A stretch of 7,146 nucleotides of DNA from Burkholderiales bacterium (lineage in GTDB: Bacteria; Pseudomonadota; Gammaproteobacteria; Burkholderiales; SG8-41). The notes beneath the pieces are model-generated. The model saw only the letters and a list, made by a program, of their open reading frames with translations, made no database searches and was not told the origin of the DNA. The position numbers and the translations under genes were made by a program. Below, piece after piece: positions 1 to 5,990 of the stretch. The stretch lies in NCBI GenBank assembly GCA_019746155.1, contig JAIESJ010000059.1:1-7146 (forward strand), written 5' to 3'. How positions within the stretch are numbered: the first letter of the stretch is position 1; each line of letters begins with the position of its first letter.

Positions 1-7
1 GTTTCAC

Positions 8-289
8 TTACCAGCGTTTGGTCTTGATATTGTGCACATGCGCATGCTCGCCGACCCTGATGTCGGCAATCGCGCGTCCGATGTCAAAACCATACTTGAT
101 CACCGTATCGTTCTTCTTGATGTCCTTGGTGGCCACCTTGTGGCCGATCGGGATGTCGTTGATCGCCTTGACCTTGATGGTCGAGTCGTCCTCCATCACC
201 CAGCCGATCAGTTCCTGCCCGGCCTTGATGCCTTCGACCACGGCAACGCCCACCGAGTCCTTCTTGTCGTGAACCAGAATGTGAATCAT
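8..289 (-). CDS. SAF-domain small subunit, UxaA/altronate dehydratase family
   Basis: This 93-residue protein looks like the small SAF-domain subunit of a two-part UxaA-type lyase, the family of altronate dehydratase and (2R)-sulfolactate sulfo-lyase. In that family the small subunit partners a large catalytic subunit that eliminates water or sulfite from a hydroxy acid. Seen: an opening HxxxDSVGVAVV stretch (about residues 7-18), a central IPIGHKVA segment, then IKYGFDIGRAIADI and a C-terminal GEHAHVHNIKTKRW. This IGHK...YG..IG.A...I..GEH.HVHN pattern marks the family. The start is supported by AAGGAG placed 5 nt before the ATG. The length suits a stand-alone small subunit, so it is not a fragment of a fused enzyme. 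The stop lies at the window edge and is followed at once by GTG AAA, where the large-subunit gene could begin. The gene is divergent from a GntR regulator. The substrate cannot be read from the sequence; the family call is firm, altronate versus sulfolactate or another acid is open. Confidence 0.85.
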   Translation of the reverse strand: MIHILVHDKKDSVGVAVVEGIKAGQELIGWVMEDDSTIKVKAINDIPIGHKVATKDIKKNDTVIKYGFDIGRAIADIRVGEHAHVHNIKTKRW

Positions 290-359
290 GTCGTCTCCTT
301 GCTGCGATTCGTGCGAAATGAAGGGTAATGCCGACTGTTATTCATTATTTATGGCCGAC

Positions 360-388
360 ATCCTACCCTTGCCGCCTTGCAAAGTCAA
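360..388 (-). promoter_or_regulatory. Probable sigma70 promoter of the SAF-domain gene
   Basis: On the minus strand there is a TTGACT -35 box (388-383), a 17-bp spacer and a TAGGAT -10 box (365-360). Transcription would start near 353, giving a leader of about 63 nt before the ATG at 289. Both boxes are close to consensus with ideal spacing. The -35 box directly abuts the CTATATGA direct repeat at 389-406. No transcript data are available, so this is sequence-only. Confidence 0.6.
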
Positions 389-406
389 CTATATGACCTA
401 TATGAA
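377..406 (+). promoter_or_regulatory. Possible promoter of the GntR regulator gene
   Basis: TTGCAA (377-382) and TATGAA (401-406) are separated by 18 bp and would start a transcript near 413. The promoter would lie back-to-back with the leftward one, and its -10 box falls inside the second CTATATGA copy, as expected for autoregulation. An alternative -10, TAAAAT at 425-430, has no good -35 partner. Weak match. Confidence 0.3.
389..406. promoter_or_regulatory. CTATATGA direct repeat, candidate GntR operator
   Basis: Two copies of CTATATGA start 9 bp apart (389 and 398). They stand in the only intergenic region shared by the GntR regulator gene and the divergent SAF-domain gene. The repeat abuts the leftward -35 box and overlaps a possible rightward -10 box, so a bound protein could affect both directions. 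GntR regulators normally bind short inverted sequences, while this is mainly a direct repeat whose TATA core is itself symmetric. The operator role is therefore inference from position. Confidence 0.4.
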
Positions 407-463
407 TTCGGCGCAAGCTGATGTTAAAATACCGGCTCGGCACAGGAGAAATCGATTTTACCA

Positions 464-1219
464 ATGGCCAACACGCTTGCCGCGGGCAATCTCACTTTCA
501 ACCCGCTCTACAAGGAAGTCAAGATCCGCATCACCCGCAGCCTCGCCGCCGGCGAATGGAAGCCGGGCGAGGCGATCCCGAGCGAAGCGCGGCTGGCCGA
601 GCAGTTCAACGTGTCGATCGGCACCGTACGCAAGGCGATCGACGAGTTGGTGGCGGAGAAGATCCTGCTCAGACAGCAGGGACGCGGCACTTTTGTTGCG
701 ACGCACACCGAAGACCGGACGCTATTCTATTTCTTCCACATCGTCGGCAAGGACGGCGGCAGGGAGCTGCCGGTCATCGAAATGCTGTCGTTCCGCAAGG
801 GCAAAGCGGGCCCCGCGGACGCAACACCGCTCAAGATCGCGCACGGAGCGAAGACCTTCCATATTCAGAACGTGCTGAAACTTGCCGGCAGGCCGGTAAT
901 TTTCGACGAAATCGCGGTGCCCGCGGCGTTGTTTCCCGATCTCGACGAGAACATCTTCGGCAAGCGCGAGGGCACCATCTACGGACTCTACCAGGCGCGT
1001 TACGGCATCAACGTCATCCGCATCAGCGAGCGCCTGTCCGCCGCCAACCCGCCGGGACGCGTCGCCGCGCTGCTGGGCATGCGCGTGACCGCACCGGCAC
1101 TGGTGATCCGGCGCGTCGCCTACACCTACAACGACACGCCGGTCGAGTACCGCGTGAGCTGGGTCAATACCGAGAACCACGAATACTTGAGCGATCTGTG
1201 GAAGAATGAAGTGCGGTAG
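464..1219 (+). CDS. GntR-family regulator, HutC type (UTRA domain)
   Basis: This 251-residue protein is a DNA-binding transcription factor that probably responds to a small metabolite. Residues about 14-78 form the GntR winged helix-turn-helix, with PLYKEVKIRI, the IPSEARLAEQFNVSIGTVRKAI core and the wing QQGRGTFV. Residues about 100-243 form a UTRA effector domain, with the ending YNDTPVEYRVSW...NHEYL typical of HutC-type members. Full length for the family. The ATG at 464 gives the usual short lead before PLYK. AGGAGA (444-449) lies 14 nt upstream, which is long; an ATT at 455 would be better spaced, but ATT starts are very rare. The divergent SAF-domain gene and the AEC gene 36 bp downstream are its likely targets, with the CTATATGA repeat at 389-406 as candidate binding site. 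The effector is unknown; a sugar acid, hydroxy acid or sulfonate would fit the neighbours. Confidence 0.92.
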   Translation: MANTLAAGNLTFNPLYKEVKIRITRSLAAGEWKPGEAIPSEARLAEQFNVSIGTVRKAIDELVAEKILLRQQGRGTFVATHTEDRTLFYFFHIVGKDGGRELPVIEMLSFRKGKAGPADATPLKIAHGAKTFHIQNVLKLAGRPVIFDEIAVPAALFPDLDENIFGKREGTIYGLYQARYGINVIRISERLSAANPPGRVAALLGMRVTAPALVIRRVAYTYNDTPVEYRVSWVNTENHEYLSDLWKNEVR

Positions 1220-1255
1220 TCCACCGCGCTGACGGCCTTCCTTTCCGCCCGCCCG

Positions 1256-2152
1256 ATGTCCATTGTCGCCATACTGCTGCCCGATTTCGCGCTCATCGCG
1301 CTGGGCTGGGCGCTCTACCACGTCGGCAGATTCGGCACGGCGTTCTGGCCGGGGCTGGAGAAGCTCGTCTATTTCGTGCTCTTCCCGACGCTGCTGTTCA
1401 AAGTCACGGCACAGGCGAAGATCGATCTGTCGGCTGCGCCCGGGTTCATCGCCACCGGGGTCGCGGCCGCTCTTGCCGCCATCGCGCTCGGCATGGCGGC
1501 ACGCCGGCTGTTGCGGCTTTCCGCACCGGCGTTTGCTTCGGCGCTCCAGTGCGCATTCCGCTTCAACTCCTACATCGGTCTCGCCATCGCCGACCGCGTT
1601 TACGGCGAATCCGGCATCGCGGCCTTCGCCCTGATGCAGGCCGTGATGGCTCCGCTGGTCAATGCCGTCGCCGTATGGGCGCTGGCGCAGCACGGCAACT
1701 TCGGCCTGGTGCGGGAACTGACGCGCAACCCCTTGATCATCGCCACAGTAGCCGGCCTGACGTGGAATTTCGCCGGCATGCCGCTGCCCGGCGTCGCCGG
1801 CCATACGCTGGGACTGGTCGCACAGGCAGCGCTGCCTCTCGGGCTGATCGCCGTCGGCGCCGGTTTGCGCCTCTCCGGGGTCCGCAGCGCCGGCGGCGCC
1901 ATCGCCTATTTCAGCACGGTGAAGCTCGCGCTGCAGCCGGCAGCCGCGCTGCTGCTCGCGCACTTGTTCGGATTGAGCGGGGTGTTCTTTGGCGTGGCGG
2001 TCATTTTTGCCGCGCTGCCCGCCTCCCCGTCGTCTTACATTCTCGCAACGCGCATGGGAGGCGACGGGGAACTCGTCGCCAGGATTCTCGCCGCGCAGAT
2101 CATCGCGGCTGCCGTTACCCTGCCGCTATGGCTATACGTGATCGGGCTGTAG
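1256..2152 (+). CDS. AEC-family transporter (auxin efflux / malate permease type)
   Basis: This is a 298-residue inner-membrane carrier of the AEC family, whose bacterial members include malate permease-like proteins. About ten hydrophobic segments are visible: near residues 3-22, 34-53, 62-84, 98-115, 119-144, 157-173, 183-203, 212-238, 240-263 and 273-298. They split into two five-helix halves around a central polar loop. Family landmarks are FRFNSYIGLAIA in the first half, NPLIIATVAGL, ALPLGLIAVGAGL, and ALPASPSSYILATRMGG near the end. No Shine-Dalgarno is seen before the ATG at 1256, but the N-terminus aligns with the family's usual start at the first helix. It lies 36 bp after the GntR gene on the same strand, so the two probably share a transcript. 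It may move the substrate or product of the UxaA-type lyase to the left (inference). Its last 21 bp overlap the end of the convergent gene. Confidence 0.88.
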   Translation: MSIVAILLPDFALIALGWALYHVGRFGTAFWPGLEKLVYFVLFPTLLFKVTAQAKIDLSAAPGFIATGVAAALAAIALGMAARRLLRLSAPAFASALQCAFRFNSYIGLAIADRVYGESGIAAFALMQAVMAPLVNAVAVWALAQHGNFGLVRELTRNPLIIATVAGLTWNFAGMPLPGVAGHTLGLVAQAALPLGLIAVGAGLRLSGVRSAGGAIAYFSTVKLALQPAAALLLAHLFGLSGVFFGVAVIFAALPASPSSYILATRMGGDGELVARILAAQIIAAAVTLPLWLYVIGL

Positions 2153-3835
2153 TTTTTTCAGCTCACGGCGCGCGATTTCGATCTGCGCAGCATCTTTCGA
2201 ATTTCTGATGAGCCATTCGAACTGCGCGCGCGCATCATCCTTGTAGCCGGCACGCGCCAGATTGAGCGCGGCAAACAGCCGCGCCTGCAGCGCCAGGGTG
2301 TCGGGCGTGCGTCCGTCAGCCAGCAGCGCTGAGCGCAGGTAATAATCCGCCGCGACTGGCCACTGGCCGGTGCTCTCGTGGATGCGACCCAGACCGAACA
2401 GCGCGGTGCGCTGTTGTGCCGCACCGACCCGCGGCAACAGTGCTTCGAACAATTCATTGGCAAGATCGGGCTTCCCAGCATCGAGCATTTCCTGCGCGAG
2501 CGCCACGCTGCGCTGCGCAAGCTCGGCAGGCAGCGCCTTTGCGGCGCCGATGACACTTTTGAGCGCCGCCGCGGCACGCTCCATCATACCCGCGCGCAGC
2601 GCTGCCGCCGCGATGCGCAACTGCCACTCCTCGGCGCCGATATCGGGCGGCGTATTCAGGCCCTGCCAGAAACGCAGCGCGACCGCGGGCAAATTCCGAC
2701 TCTCGGCAATGGCGCCAAGCAGGTAGCGCGCCTGGCTGTCGATGGCGTCAACTTCAAGACCGGCGTGCTGAAACAATCGCAGCGCCGCCAGCTCGCGTTT
2801 GGCGGTCTGCAGCGAAAACGCGATCTGCAGTTGCGCGTTGTGCCGCGTCTCGCGCGTTTGCCCCCGCTGCGCAAGATGAGCAAAAAGGGCCCGCGACTCA
2901 AACGGACTGGTGCCAAGACGGCGCGCCGCGAAATCCGCCCACGTGAGGTCATCCCCCATCAAGAGTCGGTTCTGGTTGCCGATTTCCTGCGCCGCGGCGA
3001 GATAAAGCTGCCACAGATCCTGCGCCTGCGCCGCCAGTCGCTGCGCATGTTTTGTGTCGGCAAGCTGCAATATGTTTTCCAGGGATTCAATCTGCAGCGC
3101 GCGGTTTTTCTGCTGCGTTGCCGCCTGCGCTAGCACCTGCCAATAGCCGATGCTGTCGCCTTTGGCGAGCTGCGCGCGCGCCTGGGCAACCGCCGCGTCT
3201 GCGGAAACAAGATCGGCCCTGAGCCGCAACAGCAGTTTCAACGGATTTGCGTCATCCAGGCTGCCGAGCCAGTTGACGGCCTCTTTCGCCATGCCGAGCT
3301 CGAGCAGGGCTTCTACAAAACGCGTCGCAGTGCCGCGATCGAGCGGCTGATGGTCCTGCTGAAAGCGCAGCATGCTGCGAAACGCATCGTCGTCTTTCCT
3401 GTCGGCGACCTGGCTTTCTATCACCAGCAGACGGATTTCCTTCACCTCGCCGGCCGGCGGATTGAGCTGCCACAGCACACGCGCGGCGAAGTGCCGCGCC
3501 AGAGTGCCCTGGGCAGTCGCGACAGCGGCGCGGGTAGCCAGCGTCAGGGCCTCGCGCAGCGGCGCGGCAGGCATGTTCGCAGGCAGTGCGCCGGCGCGCT
3601 GAAGCACATCGGCGTGGCGGTTGAGCTGGAAGAGCAGGTTCAGGCGCAGCATTTCCCATTCCGCCCAGCGCGACACCGCGGCATCGCGCGGTTGCGATTG
3701 CTCGACGTGGCTCAATGCGAGTTGCAGCGCACCCGCGCCGGCAAGCCGCCGCGCGACCTCCAGCGTATCGGCTCCCTCCGCGGCAAGAGCGCCCCCCGAC
3801 ACCCAGAGCAACAACATGAACAGCAGGTTTCGCAT
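2132..3835 (-). CDS. Exported helical-repeat (TPR-like) protein, unknown function
   Basis: I do not recognise this 567-residue protein as a named family. It opens with a signal peptide: MRN, a hydrophobic stretch (LLFMLLLWVSGGALA), then a probable cut after ALA or ALAA near residues 18-19. There is no lipobox cysteine, and I find no cysteine anywhere. The rest is almost all alanine/leucine-rich helix. TPR-like units are clearest near the C-terminus: around residues 455-470 (GKPDLANELFEALLPR), 473-508 (TALFGLGRIHESTGQWPVAA) and 515-550 (ARLFAALNLARAGYKDDARA). A periplasmic scaffold or cell-envelope role is plausible but unproven. The ATG lacks a normal Shine-Dalgarno; a run of six Gs lies 14 nt upstream. 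It follows the rplS terminator on the same strand, so it probably has its own promoter. It ends inside the convergent AEC gene, with a 21-bp overlap. Confidence 0.8.
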   Translation of the reverse strand: MRNLLFMLLLWVSGGALAAEGADTLEVARRLAGAGALQLALSHVEQSQPRDAAVSRWAEWEMLRLNLLFQLNRHADVLQRAGALPANMPAAPLREALTLATRAAVATAQGTLARHFAARVLWQLNPPAGEVKEIRLLVIESQVADRKDDDAFRSMLRFQQDHQPLDRGTATRFVEALLELGMAKEAVNWLGSLDDANPLKLLLRLRADLVSADAAVAQARAQLAKGDSIGYWQVLAQAATQQKNRALQIESLENILQLADTKHAQRLAAQAQDLWQLYLAAAQEIGNQNRLLMGDDLTWADFAARRLGTSPFESRALFAHLAQRGQTRETRHNAQLQIAFSLQTAKRELAALRLFQHAGLEVDAIDSQARYLLGAIAESRNLPAVALRFWQGLNTPPDIGAEEWQLRIAAAALRAGMMERAAAALKSVIGAAKALPAELAQRSVALAQEMLDAGKPDLANELFEALLPRVGAAQQRTALFGLGRIHESTGQWPVAADYYLRSALLADGRTPDTLALQARLFAALNLARAGYKDDARAQFEWLIRNSKDAAQIEIARRELKKLQPDHV

Positions 3836-3841
3836 CGGCGT

Positions 3842-3871
3842 ATTCTATTCCCCCCAAAACCAAAGGCATAA
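3842..3871 (-). promoter_or_regulatory. Weak possible promoter of the TPR-like gene
   Basis: On the minus strand a good -10 box, TAGAAT (3847-3842), has only a poor -35 match about 18 bp upstream (TTATGC, 3871-3866). A start set by this -10 would fall at or next to the ATG at 3835, giving a leaderless or nearly leaderless message. That would fit the missing Shine-Dalgarno. Read-through from the rplS operon is the alternative. Confidence 0.25.
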
Positions 3872-3897
3872 AAAAAGGCGGCCGACGCCGCCTTTTT
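3870..3897 (-). terminator. Rho-independent terminator of the rpsP-rimM-trmD-rplS operon
   Basis: A perfect 6-bp stem, GGCGGC (3877-3882) with GCCGCC (3887-3892), closes a 4-base loop and is flanked by seven As (3870-3876) and five Ts (3893-3897). Read leftward, the stem is followed by seven Us, starting 19 nt after the rplS stop. The A and T tracts can extend the stem, so it could also work rightward, though no rightward gene ends here. Confidence 0.9.
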
Positions 3898-3916
3898 CCA
3901 GGAATCATTGGTGCGC

Positions 3917-4333
3917 TTATTCCCGCGCCTGATCTTCCGCCGTCACGGCCTCGGGGCTGCCTGCCAGTTCCTCGGTGCGGCTTGCCAGTTTCTCCTTGAT
4001 GCGCGCGGCCTTGCCGGAACGCTGGCGCAGGTAGTAGAGCTTGGAGCGGCCGACGTCGCCGCGGCGCTTGACTTCGATGCTCGCGATCAGCGGCGAATAG
4101 GTCTGGAACGTCCGCTCGACGCCCTCGCCCGAGGAAATCTTGCGCACGGTGAATGCGGAATTGAGGCCGCGGTTGCGCTTGCCGATCACCACGCCTTCGT
4201 AGGCCTGGACGCGCTTGCGCTCGCCTTCCACCACGTTGACGTTGACGACAACGGTGTCGCCCGCCGCGAATTCGGGAATGGTTTTCCCGAGCCGCCGGAT
4301 CTCTTCCTGCTCAAGCTGTTTGATGATGTCCAT
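3917..4333 (-). CDS. rplS: 50S ribosomal protein L19
   Basis: L19 is a large-subunit protein at the interface with the small subunit. The sequence starts MDIIKQLEQEEIRRLGKTIPEFAAGDTVVVNV and continues with RVQAYEGVVIGKRNRG, FTVRKIS, GVERTFQTYSPLI and RRGDVGRSKLYYLR, which is diagnostic. Two ATGs compete. AAGGAG at 4346-4341 lies 7 nt before the ATG at 4333 but only 1 nt before the ATG at 4339, so 4333 is chosen. That start also matches the family N-terminus (E. coli MSNIIKQLEQEQ). The upstream ATG forms an ATGA overlap with the trmD stop, so coupling is likely in either case. At 138 residues it exceeds the 115 of E. coli because of a C-terminal tail (about 116-138) containing a 7-residue tandem repeat. 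Last gene of the operon, followed by the terminator at 3870-3897. Confidence 0.96.
   Translation of the reverse strand: MDIIKQLEQEEIRRLGKTIPEFAAGDTVVVNVNVVEGERKRVQAYEGVVIGKRNRGLNSAFTVRKISSGEGVERTFQTYSPLIASIEVKRRGDVGRSKLYYLRQRSGKAARIKEKLASRTEELAGSPEAVTAEDQARE
3949..3990. repeat. 21-bp tandem duplication in the rplS tail
   Basis: Units 3949-3969 and 3970-3990 are adjacent and match at 18 of 21 positions. They lie in frame in rplS and encode LASRTEE followed by LAGSPEA. A 7-codon slippage duplication in the unstructured tail is the simplest explanation. Confidence 0.8.
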
Positions 4334-4335
4334 AG

Positions 4336-5094
4336 TCATGCTCCTTGCACTTCTTTCTTGAAATCTTCCAGTAGCGCCCGCTCTTCATCGGTCAGCGCAC
4401 GCCGCTCCAGCAAATCCGGCCGCCGCTGCCACGTCCGGCCCAGCGCCTGCTTCAGGCGCCAGCGGTTGATCTCGGCGTGGTTGCCCGAGAGCAACACCGA
4501 CGGCACCGCTTCGCCCTCGTATACTTCCGGCCGCGTGTAGTGCGGGCAATCGAGCAAGCCGTTGACGAATGAGTCCTGGTTTGCCGACTCGGCATCGCCG
4601 AGCGCCCCCGGCATCTGCCGCACCACGCAATCCACCACCACCATCGCCGCGAGTTCCCCGCCCGAGAGCACATAGTCGCCGATCGAAATCTCGTCGTCGA
4701 CATTGCGCCGGATCAGGCGCTCGTCCACGCCCTCGTAACGCCCGGCCAGCAGCACCAGCCCCTGCGCCTGCGACAACTCCATCACCAACCGGTGATCGAG
4801 CAGCCGGCCCTGGGGCGACAGATAAATCACGCGCGGGTTTTTCACGCCCGAGCTTTTCTGCCGCTGGCGCGCCGCCGAAATCGCCTTTTCCAGCGGCTCC
4901 GCCATCATCACCATGCCGGGACCGCCGCCATACGGCCGGTCGTCCACGGTGCGGTAACTGTTGGCGGCGAAATCCCGCGGATTCCACAGTACCAGCTGGT
5001 AGAGCCCCCTGTCCCGCGCCCGGCCCGTCACACCACAGTCGGTGACGGCGTCGAACATCGCCGGGAACAGCGTGACAACGTCAAATTGAAGCAA
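4336..5094 (-). CDS. trmD: tRNA (guanine-N1)-methyltransferase TrmD
   Basis: TrmD uses S-adenosylmethionine to methylate N1 of G37 next to the anticodon, which prevents +1 frameshifting. The trefoil-knot landmarks are in order: DRPYGGGPGMVMM (about 52-64), LSPQGR (92-97), LLAGRYEGVDERLI (115-128) and EISIGDYVLSGGELA (135-149). Next come R159 and D174 in MPGALGDAESANQDSF, which match E. coli R154 and catalytic D169, and then GNHAEINRWR. No ATG lies near the expected start. The frame reads LLQFDVVTLFP, and the family begins MQFDVVTLFP or similar. The TTG at 5094 is therefore chosen, giving 252 residues against 255 in E. coli and starting 23 nt after the rimM stop. A longer reading from 5211 would run inside rimM with no TrmD-like sequence. 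The Shine-Dalgarno is poor (GAGATAGGTG just upstream). The stop overlaps the first possible rplS ATG. Confidence 0.95.
   Translation of the reverse strand: MLQFDVVTLFPAMFDAVTDCGVTGRARDRGLYQLVLWNPRDFAANSYRTVDDRPYGGGPGMVMMAEPLEKAISAARQRQKSSGVKNPRVIYLSPQGRLLDHRLVMELSQAQGLVLLAGRYEGVDERLIRRNVDDEISIGDYVLSGGELAAMVVVDCVVRQMPGALGDAESANQDSFVNGLLDCPHYTRPEVYEGEAVPSVLLSGNHAEINRWRLKQALGRTWQRRPDLLERRALTDEERALLEDFKKEVQGA
4341..4346 (-). promoter_or_regulatory. Ribosome binding site that decides the rplS start
   Basis: AAGGAG is read leftward and overlaps the end of trmD. It is 7 nt before the ATG at 4333 and 1 nt before the ATG at 4339. Only the first spacing is normal for initiation. Confidence 0.7.
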
Positions 5095-5117
5095 AGCACC
5101 TATCTCGACAATAGACG

Positions 5118-5603
5118 CTAGTAATCCGCGCCCCAATCCACCCTGATCACGCCGGCGGCAAGATCGACTGCCTTGATCACATCCGCAATGAACGGGATCA
5201 GCCGTTCGCACTCGCCCTGCACCACCAGCACGTCGTTCGCGCCGGTTTCCAGGACCCGGATTACTTCGCCGAAATCCTGTGCCGCCTCGTTTACCACCCT
5301 GAGCCCGAGCAGATCGGCCCAGTAAAATTCATTTGCCGCCGTTTGCGGAAATGCTTCCCGCGGTATTGCAACGTGCCGGCCCCGAAACAGCAGCGCCGCC
5401 TCGCGGTTCTCGCAATTCCTGAGCTTGGCCACGACCACGCGCCCCTGGGCCTGCGACCGCTCAACCTGATGCGCCTGCCAATCACCGTCGTGCCCCAGCC
5501 ACCAAGTACCGTACGCGGGCAGGCTGCTCGTCTCCGCGGTGAACGGCTGGACCTTGATCCAGCCCTTGACGCCAAACGGGGCCACAATCCGCCCCATCGC
5601 CAC
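5118..5603 (-). CDS. rimM: 16S rRNA processing / 30S maturation factor RimM
   Basis: RimM binds S19 and helps mature the 30S head. The N-terminal RimM domain is clear from MGRIVAPFGVKGWIKVQPF and the following beta-rich part. The C-terminal PRC-barrel domain starts near EFYWADLLGLRVVN, continues with GEVIRVLETGANDVLVVQ and ERLIPFI, and ends IRVDWGADY, which is diagnostic. The start is uncertain. The GTG at 5603 is chosen because it lies 7 nt after the rpsP stop with GAG 6 nt upstream, which suits reinitiation; an ATG follows at 5597. The frame also stays open to a TTG at 5651. That start would give 177 residues and align in length with the E. coli N-terminus, but it overlaps rpsP by 41 bp and has no Shine-Dalgarno. 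Second gene of the operon; trmD begins 23 nt after its stop. Confidence 0.92.
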   Translation of the reverse strand: MAMGRIVAPFGVKGWIKVQPFTAETSSLPAYGTWWLGHDGDWQAHQVERSQAQGRVVVAKLRNCENREAALLFRGRHVAIPREAFPQTAANEFYWADLLGLRVVNEAAQDFGEVIRVLETGANDVLVVQGECERLIPFIADVIKAVDLAAGVIRVDWGADY

Positions 5604-5610
5604 CAGTTTC

Positions 5611-5871
5611 TCAGGCGGCTTCAGAGCCTGTAACACCAAACTGTTTGACAAGACGCGCTACGGTGTGGGACAGGAGTGCGCCCTGGGACTGCCAGTGCGC
5701 GAGACGTTCCTTGTTGATGCGCAGCATCTCTTGCCCTGCCGGCGCTTTCGGGTTATAGAACCCGACGCGCTCGATGAAGCGGCCGTCACGGGCGCGGCGC
5801 GAATCGGCGACAACCACATTAAAAAACGGACGCTTTTTAGCGCCGCCTCGTGCCAAACGGATCACAACCAT
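5611..5871 (-). CDS. rpsP: 30S ribosomal protein S16
   Basis: S16 is a primary assembly protein of the small ribosomal subunit. The 86 residues begin MVVIRLARGGAKKRPFFNVVVADSR and continue RDGRFIERVGFYNP, then RLAHWQSQGA and VARLVKQ, matching E. coli S16 (82 residues) over its whole length. The ATG at 5871 has an AGG about 7 nt upstream. It is first in the operon with rimM, trmD and rplS, an order conserved across many bacteria. The promoter at 5907-5936 serves it, with a leader of about 30 nt. Confidence 0.97.
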   Translation of the reverse strand: MVVIRLARGGAKKRPFFNVVVADSRRARDGRFIERVGFYNPKAPAGQEMLRINKERLAHWQSQGALLSHTVARLVKQFGVTGSEAA

Positions 5872-5906
5872 GGGTTACCTGCTGGTCAAAAAGCGGAAAG
5901 GGCGTG

Positions 5907-5936
5907 ATTTTACGCTATTTTTTGCCCTCAACGCAA
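5907..5936 (-). promoter_or_regulatory. Promoter of the rpsP operon
   Basis: On the minus strand TTGCGT (5936-5931), an 18-bp spacer and TAAAAT (5912-5907) form a sigma70-like promoter. The bases after the -10 box, CACGCCC, are GC-rich, as in discriminators of stringently controlled ribosomal promoters. Transcription would begin near 5900. The stringent-control suggestion is inference. Confidence 0.6.
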
Positions 5937-5962
5937 GAAATAACCGGAGCGGCCGCCTGTCA

Positions 5963-5990
5963 TCGGGCTTGGCAAAAAGACCCCGCCCGA
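5963..5990. other. Inverted repeat between the rpsP and sugE promoters
   Basis: TCGGGC (5963-5968) and GCCCGA (5985-5990) are perfect complements around a 16-base loop, inside which GG and CC can add two pairs. No T tract follows on either strand, so it does not look like a terminator. It sits upstream of both promoters and may be a protein site or chance in GC-rich DNA. Nothing else is recognised between 5937 and 6034. Confidence 0.25.

Noticed and set aside
722..1963. 413-codon open frame on the minus strand across the GntR and AEC genes
   Set aside because: It is rich in Q, R and G with no recognisable domain, and lies opposite two well-supported genes. Long antisense frames are common in GC-rich DNA.
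2147..2162. T-run after the AEC stop as a terminator
   Set aside because: Six Ts follow the stop, but no stable GC-rich stem precedes them; GCTG/CAGC would put the T-run inside the loop.
2378..3133. 251-codon open frame on the plus strand inside the TPR-like gene
   Set aside because: The composition is that of a reverse-frame shadow, and the minus-strand gene has a signal peptide and helical repeats.
5095..5211. N-terminal extension of trmD to an ATG at 5211
   Set aside because: The added residues lie within rimM and resemble no TrmD; the family begins at QFDVVTLFP.
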